In this document: piece by piece, positions 24,766 through 32,997 of the stretch | Numbering within the stretch: position 1 is the stretch's first letter | How the letters are laid out: each line of letters starts with the position of its first letter | From: Streptomyces sparsogenes | Lineage (GTDB): Bacteria; Actinomycetota; Actinomycetes; Streptomycetales; Streptomycetaceae | NCBI RefSeq assembly: GCF_001704635.1 | Contig: NZ_MAXF01000052.1 | Coordinates: 48,728 to 112,727 of the forward strand | Length of the DNA: 64,000 nt | Direction: 5' to 3' | Translations under genes and position numbers: made by a program | The notes under the pieces: model-generated | Told to the model about the DNA's origin: nothing | Seen by the model: the letters and a program-made list of their open reading frames with translations, nothing else | Databases searched by the model: none

Positions 24766-27230
24766 CGATGACGCTCGGCGGGCTGCGGACCCGGTGGACC
24801 ACGCTCGTGGGCACGTTCGTCGCCCTGGCCCTCGGGGTGGCGCTGATCGCCACCATGTGCCTGGCCCTGGCCTCCACGCTGGACGCCCCCGAGCGGGGCC
24901 CGGAGCGGTTCGCCGCCGCGCCGGTGGTGGTGCGCGGCGCCGACACCCTCACCGTCCCCGTGCGGCGCGGGCCGGCCACCGAGAAGGTGACGGCACCGCT
25001 GGCCCACCCCCGCCCGGTGCCGCCCGAGCTGGTGGCGCGGCTGGGGCGGCTGGGCCCCGCGGCACCGGACCGCACCTTCCCCGTGGGCTCCGGGGCGCTT
25101 CCGCGGGGCAGCGTCGGCCATCCCTGGTCCGCCGCGGCCTTCACCCCCTACCGGCTGACCGCCGGCCGGGCTCCGGATCGGGCCGGGGAGATCGTCGTCG
25201 CGAGCGGTGCCGCCGAGGTCGGCGACCGGATCGGCGTGACGACCGCCGAGGGCCGCCGCACCCGCGTGGTGGTGGGCCTGGTCCCCCGGTCGGCCTTCGA
25301 GAGCGCGGTGTTCTTCTCGGATGCCGAGGCCGCCCGGATCTCGCCCCGGATCGACGCGCTGGTGGTGCGCGCCCCCGCCGCGAAGGTGCGCGCGGCGGTG
25401 GCGGGCACGCCCGGGGTGCGGGTGCTCACCGGCGCGGAGCGCCGGCGGGCCGACCCCGACCCGGACCGGGACGACCGGGCCCTGCTCACGGTCAACGCGC
25501 TGCTCGGCACCGCCGCCGGGGTGACCGGTTTCGTCTCCGTCTTCGTGGTCGCCTCCACCTTCGCCTTCGCGGTGGCCCAGCGGCGCCGGGAGTTCGGCCT
25601 GCTGCGCATGGCGGGGGCCACTCCCGGCCAGCTCAGGCGGGTGGTCTTCGCCGAGGCCGCGGCGGTGGGGGTGCTGGCCTCGGCCGCGGGCTGCGCGCTG
25701 GGCACCTGGGGGGCGCCATGGCTCGCCCGCCGCCTGGTGGAGGGCGGGGTGGCGCCCGACTGGTTCACCGTCGAGGACCACTTCTGGCCGCTTCCCGTGG
25801 CCTTCTGGACCGGCCTGCTGGTGGCGCTCGCGGGCGTGTGGGCCGCGGCGGTGCGCGCCGGGCGGGTCGAGCCGGCCGAGGCGCTGCGCGAGGCCGCCGT
25901 GGACCGCGGGACCATGCCGCTCCCCCGCCGGCTGCTGGGCGGCGGGCTGCTGCTGGCGGGGGTGGCGATGCTGGGGTGGACGCTGGTCGACGACCCGGGC
26001 GAGCTGCTCAAGCGGAAGACCTACACCACCGGGCCCATGGTGCTGATCACCGCGGTCGGCCTGCTGGCGCCCCTGCTGGTGCGGCCGGTGGTGCGCGCGC
26101 TGGGCGGGCTCCCCGCCCGGCTGCCCGGTGCGGCGGGAACGCTGGCCCGGGAGGGCGCCTCGGCGGGGGTGCGGCGCACCGCGTCCGTGGCCGCGCCGGT
26201 CCTGATCACGGTCGCGCTGACCGGATCGCTGCTGGGCGCGGCCGCGACGGTGAGCCAGGCCAAGGCGGCGGAGCTGCGCGCGCAGACCCGCGCCGACTTC
26301 GTGGTCACGGCGCGGGAGGGTTCCGAGGGGCTGAGCGCGGGTGCGGCGCGGCGCGTGGCCGATGTCCCGGGCGCGCTGGCGTCCCCGTCCGGCGGCACCG
26401 CCGTGTTCGCCCGCGACGGCGAGTCGGCGCTGGTCAGGTCGGCGGCGCGGGCGGTGGATCCGGCCCGGCTCGCGGCCGTCGGGCGGCTGCCCGTGGTCGC
26501 CGGGGCGGTCCGTGACCTGGACGACCGGGGCATCGTAGTGAACGAGGAGTGGGAGCGGCCCACCGTCGGGCGGCGCGTCACCGTCTGGCTGGGCGACGGC
26601 CGCAAGGCGAGGCTGCGGATCGTGGCCGTGCTGCGGACCGGCACCGGTGACAACGGCGCGTATGTCACCTGGCGCAATGCGCGCGGCGCCGCGGTGGACA
26701 GGATCGAGGTGCGGCTGCGGCCCGGGGCCGACGAGGCCGCCGTCGCCAAGGGGCTGCGGGCCGCGGTGCGGTCCGAGGGCGGGCGGGTGCTCACCCCGGC
26801 CGCCTGGGCGGAGGCCGTCCACCCCCGGACGAGCCCGCAGACCCGGCTCGGCCTGCTGGTGGTGGTCGGCATCGCCCTGGTCTACGCGGGCATAGCGCTC
26901 GCGGGCACGCTGGTCATGGCCACCTCCGACCGAATACCCGAGCTGACGGCGCTGCGGCTGGCCGGGGCCACCAGGGCCCAGGTGCTGGGCGCCGTGGCGG
27001 CCGAGGCGGTGCTGACCGTCGCCGTGGGCGTGCTGCTCGGGGCGGCCGTGGCCGGGGTGCAACTGCTCGGCCTGTGGGGCGCGCTGGCGCGGCTGTCGGT
27101 GCCGGCCTCGCTCGCGGTGCCCTGGGCCTCGGTGGGCGCGGCGGCGGCCGCCTGCGCGCTGCTGGCGGTGGTCTCCTCCGTCCTGCCCGCCTGGTGCGCG
27201 CTGCGGCCCCGGCTCACCCCGCGAGGGTGA
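24759..27230 (+). CDS. FtsX-like ABC permease (two FtsX domains)
   Basis: An 823-residue permease with an N-terminal membrane segment (GTFVALALGVALIATMCLALA), a large extracytoplasmic domain, a first FtsX block of three helices (ending near residue 370), further helices, a second extracytoplasmic domain, and a second FtsX block (VVVGIALVYAGIALAGTLVMATSDRIPELTALRLAGATRAQ). That is the layout of BceB/MacB-like machines that remove peptides or lipophilic drugs from the membrane. The GTG at 24759 has GGAG eight bases upstream and overlaps the ATPase gene. Confidence 0.92.
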   Translation: MLTMTLGGLRTRWTTLVGTFVALALGVALIATMCLALASTLDAPERGPERFAAAPVVVRGADTLTVPVRRGPATEKVTAPLAHPRPVPPELVARLGRLGPAAPDRTFPVGSGALPRGSVGHPWSAAAFTPYRLTAGRAPDRAGEIVVASGAAEVGDRIGVTTAEGRRTRVVVGLVPRSAFESAVFFSDAEAARISPRIDALVVRAPAAKVRAAVAGTPGVRVLTGAERRRADPDPDRDDRALLTVNALLGTAAGVTGFVSVFVVASTFAFAVAQRRREFGLLRMAGATPGQLRRVVFAEAAAVGVLASAAGCALGTWGAPWLARRLVEGGVAPDWFTVEDHFWPLPVAFWTGLLVALAGVWAAAVRAGRVEPAEALREAAVDRGTMPLPRRLLGGGLLLAGVAMLGWTLVDDPGELLKRKTYTTGPMVLITAVGLLAPLLVRPVVRALGGLPARLPGAAGTLAREGASAGVRRTASVAAPVLITVALTGSLLGAAATVSQAKAAELRAQTRADFVVTAREGSEGLSAGAARRVADVPGALASPSGGTAVFARDGESALVRSAARAVDPARLAAVGRLPVVAGAVRDLDDRGIVVNEEWERPTVGRRVTVWLGDGRKARLRIVAVLRTGTGDNGAYVTWRNARGAAVDRIEVRLRPGADEAAVAKGLRAAVRSEGGRVLTPAAWAEAVHPRTSPQTRLGLLVVVGIALVYAGIALAGTLVMATSDRIPELTALRLAGATRAQVLGAVAAEAVLTVAVGVLLGAAVAGVQLLGLWGALARLSVPASLAVPWASVGAAAAACALLAVVSSVLPAWCALRPRLTPRG

Positions 27231-27256
27231 GCCGGGTGCCGGGCCGGCCCCGTCTG

Positions 27257-27817
27257 CTACCGGGCCGCGCCGCCCTCCTCCGCCGCGATCGCGTCGATGA
27301 GTTCGAAGGCGGTCTTGCCGTCGAGGGTCTCGCGGATGATGTCGGCGTGACCGGCGTGCCGGGCGATCTCCTGGATCAGGGTCAGCAGCATGAAGCGGAT
27401 GGAGCGCACGCTGCCCGGGGGGAACCACGGTGCCTTCGGCAGCGGGAAGGTTCCGTCCAGGTCGGGCAGGGAGCGGATGAACTTCTCGGTGTCCGCCGCG
27501 ACCTCGTCCCAGAAGGCCAGCACCTCCTTGACCGTGGCCCGCCCCTCCTCGGGCTCGAAGCTCAGGTGCCAGGTGGTGTGGTCGCGCGGAATGGAGTACG
27601 GCACCTGCTTGGCGTTCTCGACCCAGCCCTGCTCGACCTCGGCGACATGCTTGAGGAGGGCGAACAGCGACAGCTCGCTCGCGGAGGGCTTGAGCAGCGC
27701 CTGCTCGTCGGTGAGGCCGTGCAGCGTCCGGCGGATGGCACCGCGCTGGGCGTCGAGGAAGCCCAGGAGGGCTCCGGCCTCGTCTCCACGGGCTTCCTGG
27801 TTCACCAGAGTGGGCAT
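27257..27817 (-). CDS. DinB family protein (DUF664)
   Basis: A 186-residue four-helix-bundle protein of the DinB/YfiT superfamily. Candidate metal-binding histidines are in FALLKHVAEVEQGWV and EIARHAGHADIIRE, with the family's IRFMLLTLIQEIARHAGHAD signature. Relatives in actinomycetes include mycothiol-dependent transferases, but most, like this one, have no assigned reaction. It converges on the FtsX-like permease with 26 bases between stops. It stands alone upstream of the aldehyde dehydrogenase stop. Confidence 0.9.
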   Translation of the reverse strand: MPTLVNQEARGDEAGALLGFLDAQRGAIRRTLHGLTDEQALLKPSASELSLFALLKHVAEVEQGWVENAKQVPYSIPRDHTTWHLSFEPEEGRATVKEVLAFWDEVAADTEKFIRSLPDLDGTFPLPKAPWFPPGSVRSIRFMLLTLIQEIARHAGHADIIRETLDGKTAFELIDAIAAEEGGAAR

Positions 27818-27960
27818 GGGTCCGCCTTTCGTCGGTCCTTCGGGAGTTCCGTCTCCCGATGTCTCCGACGTTACGGACCCTTGCGGTCAGCTTCTGTCCT
27901 CAACTCACCCGACTTCTGTCCTCAACTCACCCGGCGCCTCAGCTCACCCGACGCCTCGGC

Positions 27961-29418
27961 TCAGAAAGGGAACTGGCTGCGGCCGTACTGAACGGAGATC
28001 CATTTGGTGGTGGTGAAGTCCTCGACGAAGGAGTCGCCGTTGAGCCGCCCGAGCCCGGAGTTCTTCTCGCCTCCGAAGGGCACGATCGGCTCGTCGTGGA
28101 CCGTGCTGTCGTTGACGTGGATCATGCCGGTGCGCACGCGCTTCGCGAAGCGCACCCCGCGCTCGACGTCGCCGGTGTGCACGGCGCCGCTGAGCCCGTA
28201 CTCGGTGGCGTTGGCGATCCGGATGGCCTCCTCGTCCCCGTCGAACGGGATCAGCAGCACCACTGGGCCGAAGATCTCCTGGCCGAGGATCGCGGCGCCC
28301 TCCGCGACCCCGGTGAGCACGCTGGGCTCGACGAGCGTGCCGTTGGTCCGCCCGCGCACCAGCGCGGTGGCGCCCTCGGCGACGGTCTGTTCGACGAGCG
28401 CGCCGATGGCCTCGGCCTGGCCCTCGTTGATCAGCGGGCCGATGTGCGTCGTCGGGTCGCTCGGATCGCCGACCCGCAGCGACTCGACCTTGGCCACGAA
28501 CTTCTCGGTGAACTCGCGCTCGATCCGACGGTCCACGAGCACCCGGTTCGCGGCCATGCAGACCTGGCCCTGGTGGACGAAGCGGCTGAAGACGGCGGCG
28601 TCGACCGCGTAGTCCACATCGGCGTCGTCGAGGACGACCAAGGCGCTGTTGCCGCCCAGCTCCAGGACGGAGCGCTTGAAGTGGGAGGCCGCGACGGTGG
28701 CGACATGGCGGCCGACCTTGTCCGAGCCCGTGAAGGAGATGACCTTGGGCACCGGGTGCTCGATCAGGGCGTCGCCGATCTCGGCGATATCGGTGACCAC
28801 GACATTGAGCAGCCCGGCGGGCAGCCCGGCGTCCTCGAAGACCTTGGCGACCAGCCCGCCACCGCAAATCGGAGTGTTCTGGTGGGGCTTGAGCACCACG
28901 GAGTTGCCCAGCGCGAGGGCCGGCGCGACCGACTTGAGCGACAACAGGAAGGGGAAGTTGAACGGGCTGATGACCCCGACCACACCGACCGGCAGCCGGT
29001 AGAGGCGGTTCTCCTTGCCGTCGACCGGCGACGGCAGGATGCGGCCCTCCGGCCGCAGCGCCAGCTGGACCGCCTCGCGCAGGAACTCCTTGGCGAGATG
29101 CAGCTCGAACCCCGCCTTCACATGCGTACCACCGCACTCCGCGATGATCGCCTCCGTGAGCTCCTTCTCGCGGTCCTCGATGATCCGCAGAGCCCGCTCG
29201 AAGACGAGGCGCCGGGTGTACGGATTGGTGCCGCCCCACTCCGGCTGCGCCCGCTCGGCGGCGCGGTAGGCCAGGTCGACCTCCTGGACGGTGGCCACGG
29301 TGATGGAGGCGAGCTTCTCCCCGTTGTAGGGGTTGAAGTCGACGATGTCCCAGGAACCGCTGCCGGTCCGCCACTCACCGTCGATGTACTGAAAGGCCAA
29401 CTCGGAGAAGTAGGACAT
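27961..29418 (-). CDS. Aldehyde dehydrogenase
   Basis: NAD(P)-dependent aldehyde dehydrogenase of 485 residues, close to benzaldehyde/vanillin-type enzymes. Catalytic Glu in LELGGNSALVVLDDAD, catalytic Cys in HQGQVCMAANRVLVD, oxyanion Asn in ISPFNFPFLLSLKSVAPALALGNSVVLKP, and the C-terminal GGEKNSGLGRLNGDSFVEDFTTTKWIS. The ATG at 29418 lies 123 bases below the stop of the XRE regulator gene on the same strand, with a repeat array between. Substrate not defined. Confidence 0.94.
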   Translation of the reverse strand: MSYFSELAFQYIDGEWRTGSGSWDIVDFNPYNGEKLASITVATVQEVDLAYRAAERAQPEWGGTNPYTRRLVFERALRIIEDREKELTEAIIAECGGTHVKAGFELHLAKEFLREAVQLALRPEGRILPSPVDGKENRLYRLPVGVVGVISPFNFPFLLSLKSVAPALALGNSVVLKPHQNTPICGGGLVAKVFEDAGLPAGLLNVVVTDIAEIGDALIEHPVPKVISFTGSDKVGRHVATVAASHFKRSVLELGGNSALVVLDDADVDYAVDAAVFSRFVHQGQVCMAANRVLVDRRIEREFTEKFVAKVESLRVGDPSDPTTHIGPLINEGQAEAIGALVEQTVAEGATALVRGRTNGTLVEPSVLTGVAEGAAILGQEIFGPVVLLIPFDGDEEAIRIANATEYGLSGAVHTGDVERGVRFAKRVRTGMIHVNDSTVHDEPIVPFGGEKNSGLGRLNGDSFVEDFTTTKWISVQYGRSQFPF

Positions 29419-29479
29419 GCCATCCCTATCTGGAGGACGGGGTACCGTTTACCGACCCCACGTACGCATGGGGGACTCG

Positions 29480-29523
29480 CTGAGAGAACTGGCAGAACTG
29501 ACAGAACCGAACTGCTGACAGAA
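29480..29523 (-). repeat. Four 9-bp repeats upstream of aldehyde dehydrogenase
   Basis: Plus-strand units CTGAGAGAA (29480-29488), CTGGCAGAA (29489-29497), CTGACAGAA (29498-29506) and CTGACAGAA (29515-29523): three adjacent and one 8 bp apart. They lie 60-105 bp upstream of the start codon and look like a direct-repeat operator. Confidence 0.5.
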
Positions 29524-29541
29524 CGTCATCTTACTGACGTG

Positions 29542-30405
29542 TCAACGGTCTTGGAGGAGCCCCCGCAGCACGTCGCGGCTCTTCTCCTCGGACAGACCGT
29601 CCTCGCTCAGCCGCTCCAACACCCGCCGGTACTGCCCCACTTCCTCGGGTTTGTCGAGGTAGAGCGCGCTGGTGAGCTGTTCCAGATAGACGATGTCCGG
29701 CAGGTCGGACTCCGGGAAGCGCAGCAGGGTGAACGCCCCGCTCTCCCCGGCGTGTCCACCGAAGGAGAAAGGCATCACCTGCAGCGTGACATTGGGCTGC
29801 TCGGAGACCGCGATGAGGTGCTGGAGCTGGGCCCGCATCACGGCCCGCCCGCCGTAGGGCCGGTGCAGCGCGGCCTCGTCGAGCACCACATGGAAGGCCG
29901 GCGCCCGCTCGGAGACCAGCAGCTTCTGCCGCTCCAGCCGCAGCGCGACCCGTCGCTCCACCTCGGCCTGGGAGGCCTGTGGCTGGCCCCGGGTGACGAC
30001 GGCGTGGGCATAGCCCTCGGTCTGCAGCAGGCCGTGCACGAACTGCACCTCGTAGCAGGCGATGTGCGAGGCGGAACCCTCCAGGCCGACGTACGTCTGG
30101 AACCAGTTCGGCAGCACATCGCCGTAGCTGTGCCACCAGCCCGCGACATTGGCCTCGCGGGCCAGGCCCAGCAGGGACGCGCGCTCGGCCTCGTCCGTGA
30201 CCCCGTAGAGCGTGAGCAGGTCCTCGATGTCGCGTGCCTTGAAGCTCACCCGGCCCAACTCCATCCGGCTGATCTTGGATTCGGAGGCCCGGATGGAATA
30301 GCCCGCCGCTTCCCGCGTGATGCCACGGGACTCGCGCAACCGCCTGAGCTGGGAGCCCAGGAGAATCCGGCGCACCACCGATCCGCTCGACTCGCTTGCG
30401 CTCAT
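29542..30405 (-). CDS. WhiJ-like XRE regulator with DUF5753
   Basis: A 287-residue regulator of the large Streptomyces WhiJ/Scr1 family. N-terminal XRE helix-turn-helix (LGSQLRRLRESRGITREAAGYSIRASESKISRMELGRVSFKARDIEDLLTLYGV, about residues 15-70), then the DUF5753 ligand-like domain (IACYEVQFVHGLLQTEGYAHAVV, FHVVLDEAALHRPYGG, VTLQVMPFSFGGHAG). The ATG at 30405 has GGAGGG eight bases upstream. Such genes typically travel with a small DUF397 protein and a RsbW-like ATPase, both found here nearby. Confidence 0.92.
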   Translation of the reverse strand: MSASESSGSVVRRILLGSQLRRLRESRGITREAAGYSIRASESKISRMELGRVSFKARDIEDLLTLYGVTDEAERASLLGLAREANVAGWWHSYGDVLPNWFQTYVGLEGSASHIACYEVQFVHGLLQTEGYAHAVVTRGQPQASQAEVERRVALRLERQKLLVSERAPAFHVVLDEAALHRPYGGRAVMRAQLQHLIAVSEQPNVTLQVMPFSFGGHAGESGAFTLLRFPESDLPDIVYLEQLTSALYLDKPEEVGQYRRVLERLSEDGLSEEKSRDVLRGLLQDR

Positions 30406-30589
30406 GTCTGCGACCCTCCCTGTACGGAACGCACCCTTCCGAAGGCGACCCCCCGCAGCCCTGAGGCCGAAGTCTGCCACTGTTCAGGCTCCGCCCTGTG
30501 CACATGTCGTTACTCAAGTGTGGGGCGTACGCAAGTGGGCGTAGGGAGAATCTGTGTCGAAGTTGGGTACATAGTCTCAAAAATGCTGC

Positions 30590-30656
30590 GTGCACGTGCA
30601 TCTGCCCTTGCATCCGTTGTGCGCATTCGGAACCATAGGTCTTGCGCACGTGCAAG
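30590..30656. promoter_or_regulatory. TGCACGTGCA motif cluster in XRE/ATPase divergent region
   Basis: The 305-base gap 30406-30710 between divergent genes is lower in GC and holds GTGCACGTGCATCTGC (30590-30605), a TGCAT three bases further, and the near-palindrome CTTGCGCACGTGCAAG (30641-30656). The 16-mer recurs inverted at 32907-32922 upstream of the DUF397 gene. I see no other feature in this gap besides promoters implied by the starts. Confidence 0.6.
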
Positions 30657-30710
30657 CTCGTACGAGATCTGGCCAGGATTCGTCAGGGCCACGGATGCAG
30701 GAGTGCTCGC

Positions 30711-31214
30711 ATGGGGACCGAAGGATCGACCATGCTGGAGCCCGTGTGGCGGGGGCTCCCGCCGATCGACGCCCCCGGCGTATCCGGTTCCGCGTCCTGC
30801 TCGCTGCCCGCCCGCTTCGACGCGGTCAAGGGCGCCCGGCGGTTCACCGGGGCCACGCTGGAACAGTGGGAACTCCCGGAGCTGTTCGACGAGGTGGCCC
30901 TGGTCGTCTCCGAGCTGGTGACCAACGCCCTGCGCCACGCCGTCCCCGGCGTCCGCCCGGACAGTCCGCCCGGCGCTGAGCCCGAGACCCAGGTCCGCCT
31001 CCATCTGATGCGCTGGCACTCGCGTCTGGTGTGCGCGGTGCGGGACCCGAGCGAGAAGAGCCCCGTGGCCGGCGAGGCCGACCTGAGCGAGGAGTCGGGC
31101 AGGGGCCTGTGTCTCGTGGAGTCCTTCACCGACGACTGGGGCTGGCACCGGCTGGCCGGCACCCTGCGCGGCAAGGTCGTCTGGGCGCTGTTCCTGCTGC
31201 CGCGCACACGCTAG
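30711..31214 (+). CDS. RsbW-like ATP-binding protein (WhiJ-set partner)
   Basis: A 167-residue GHKL-type ATPase of the Streptomyces anti-sigma-like group. N-box FDEVALVVSELVTNALRHA, G-box equivalents AVRDPSEKSP and EESGRGLCLVESFTDDWGWH, and the final GKVVWALFLLP strand. The ATG at 30711 has AGGAG eight bases before it. It is divergent from the WhiJ-like gene. Kinase partner or sigma target is not visible; in whiJ-type loci these proteins affect development. Confidence 0.88.
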   Translation: MGTEGSTMLEPVWRGLPPIDAPGVSGSASCSLPARFDAVKGARRFTGATLEQWELPELFDEVALVVSELVTNALRHAVPGVRPDSPPGAEPETQVRLHLMRWHSRLVCAVRDPSEKSPVAGEADLSEESGRGLCLVESFTDDWGWHRLAGTLRGKVVWALFLLPRTR

Positions 31215-31309
31215 CCACGCGCACGCACACGCACACGCACACCAGCCGGCCGCCACGCCCCGGCCGTACCCGCCCGCAGGAGGGCCGGATCACAGGGGGC
31301 CGAGCCGGG

Positions 31310-32461
31310 TCACAGAGGGCTGGATTTCGGCCGGGCCGCCGTCATGCCCAGTGCGTGCAGCTGGAAGAGCCGGGTCACATCGTGCGCGGTGACGATCCCC
31401 TCCAGATGACCGTGGTCGACGACCAGGATCGGCAGCCCGGCCCCGGGCCGCGCCTCCCGCTCCATGACCTCGTTCAGAAGATCGCCCGGCACGGCGAGCG
31501 TGCACCGGGAGAGCGGGGTGGCCACATCCCGCACCCGCCGGTCCCCCCGCCCCTCACGGGGCACCGCCGCGAGGCCGCGCAGACTCACCACCCCGCTCGG
31601 CCGGCCCTCGAAGTCGACGACCGGCAGCACCGAGTGCCGGGCGGGCGTCGCCACCTCGTCGATGAAGCGGTCCACGGTCAGCCAGTCGGCCCCGGCCGCC
31701 ACCGGGTGGGACATGGCATCCGCCACCCGCACCCCGCGCAGCGCCTCGTTGACAGTGGCGCGGCGCCGCTCCGCGTTGGCGACGACCACCATGAAGAGAC
31801 CGATGAGCGCGAACCACAGACCGCCCGTGTTGCCGCGTACGAACGACACCCAGCCGAAGGCGATCATCGCCATGCCGAAGAGCTGTCCGCTGCGGCCCGC
31901 CGCCCGCTCGGAACGCTCCCGGTCCCCCGTGCGCCACCACAGCACCGCCTGCACCACCCGCCCCCCGTCCAGGGGCGCGGCGGGCAGCAGATTGAAGACC
32001 CCCAGCAGCAGATTGGCCCACCCCAGCCACACCAGCAGCGCCGCGGGCACCCCCCAGCCGATCAGCCCGTGCGCCCCGATCCCCGCCCCGATCGCGGCAC
32101 CCCCGATCACCAGGCTGGTCGCCGGGCCGCTGACGGCCACGAGCAGGGCCACCCCGGCGGTGCGCGGCCGTCCCATCTGGGTCATGCCGCCCAGCGCCCA
32201 CACCGTCACATCCTCGACCGAGACGCCCTTGCTGCGGGCGGCGACCGCGTGCGCGGCCTCGTGCAGCAGCAGGCTCCCCATCAGCAACGCGGCCCCGATC
32301 ACGCTGGCGATCGCGTAGACGGCGCTCGAGTGGCCCGGGGTCCAGGCCGGGAGCGTCTCGTGGCCCAGCCCGTAAGCGAGCAGGATTACCAGCACGGGGG
32401 CGCTCCAGTGCAACCGCAGCGGCACCCCGAAGACATGTCCGACGCGCACAGACCCGTTCAT
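31310..32461 (-). CDS. Site-2 protease family metalloprotease with CBS pair
   Basis: A 383-residue intramembrane zinc protease. HEAAH zinc motif in LLMGSLLLHEAAHAVAARSKG near residue 67, with the second half-site NLLPAAPLDGGRVVQAVLWW (Asp ligand), six or so membrane helices, and two C-terminal CBS domains (VADAMSHPVAAGADWLTVDRFIDE and LHALGMTA ending) that probably sense nucleotides. Family members cut anti-sigma factors or signal peptides within the membrane. It sits between the WhiJ-set ATPase and DUF397 genes but is not a known part of that set. Confidence 0.92.
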   Translation of the reverse strand: MNGSVRVGHVFGVPLRLHWSAPVLVILLAYGLGHETLPAWTPGHSSAVYAIASVIGAALLMGSLLLHEAAHAVAARSKGVSVEDVTVWALGGMTQMGRPRTAGVALLVAVSGPATSLVIGGAAIGAGIGAHGLIGWGVPAALLVWLGWANLLLGVFNLLPAAPLDGGRVVQAVLWWRTGDRERSERAAGRSGQLFGMAMIAFGWVSFVRGNTGGLWFALIGLFMVVVANAERRRATVNEALRGVRVADAMSHPVAAGADWLTVDRFIDEVATPARHSVLPVVDFEGRPSGVVSLRGLAAVPREGRGDRRVRDVATPLSRCTLAVPGDLLNEVMEREARPGAGLPILVVDHGHLEGIVTAHDVTRLFQLHALGMTAARPKSSPL

Positions 32462-32549
32462 CGCCGTCTCCCCAGCCGTCTCAGCCAGCCGGGCATCGCA
32501 CCCACCTACCAGTGTCGCTCACCGGGGCGGTGTCGGCTCGCGGGCGGCG

Positions 32550-32810
32550 TCAGGCCGGGTCGCCCACCAGATGGTCGAATTCGCCGTCCTTGATGCCGAG
32601 CAGCATCGCCTGGACCTCGGCCGGGGTGTAAATGAGGGCCGGACCGTCCGGATAGCGGGAGTTCCGCACGGCGACATGCCCGCCCGGCAATTTGGCGAAC
32701 TCGACGCACGATCCCTGAGAATTGCTGTGGCTGCTCTTCTGCCAGGCGGCCCCCTGAAGGTCCGCGGCCGCCATGCCGTTGTACGGGTGGTCGCGCACAG
32801 GGCTCTCCAC
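32550..32810 (-). CDS. DUF397 small protein (WhiJ-set partner)
   Basis: An 86-residue DUF397 protein with the diagnostic WQKSSHSNSQGSCVEFAKLPGGHVAVRNSRYPDGPALIYTPAE core. In Streptomyces these proteins pair with WhiJ-like XRE regulators and are thought to counteract them. The GTG at 32810 is the longest start; a GTG at 32798 has the better SD (GGAGAG). It is separated from its presumed partner regulator by the ATPase and site-2 protease genes. Confidence 0.88.
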   Translation of the reverse strand: MESPVRDHPYNGMAAADLQGAAWQKSSHSNSQGSCVEFAKLPGGHVAVRNSRYPDGPALIYTPAEVQAMLLGIKDGEFDHLVGDPA

Positions 32811-32906
32811 TGGTTTGGTGCAGCTGTCAACTGACCCGGATCATAACCCTGTTGTTCTGCAAATGCATGAGCATTCGAGTGCGCAAATGCACTGCCATAT
32901 GCATCA

Positions 32907-32922
32907 GCAGATGCACGTGCAC
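32907..32922. promoter_or_regulatory. Inverted copy of the 16-bp WhiJ-set motif
   Basis: GCAGATGCACGTGCAC is the exact reverse complement of 30590-30605. It lies about 100 bp upstream of the DUF397 gene and 75 bp upstream of the polymerase gene, in an AT-richer stretch (32850-32945) with further TGCAT, ATGCAT and TGCGCAAATGCA elements. Confidence 0.6.
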
Positions 32923-32997
32923 CATGCGTATCCAGGCGCTCACCCGTTGATCATCGGACGAGAGGCGTTGTCGTACCCCCCTGTCACACTCACCGGC

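Noticed and set aside
32860..32960. His/Met-rich plus-strand frame (MHEHSSAQMHCHMHQQMH) as a metal-binding peptide
   Set aside because: It arises from the repeated TGCAT/ATGCA operator elements and simply runs into the polymerase frame; no SD.
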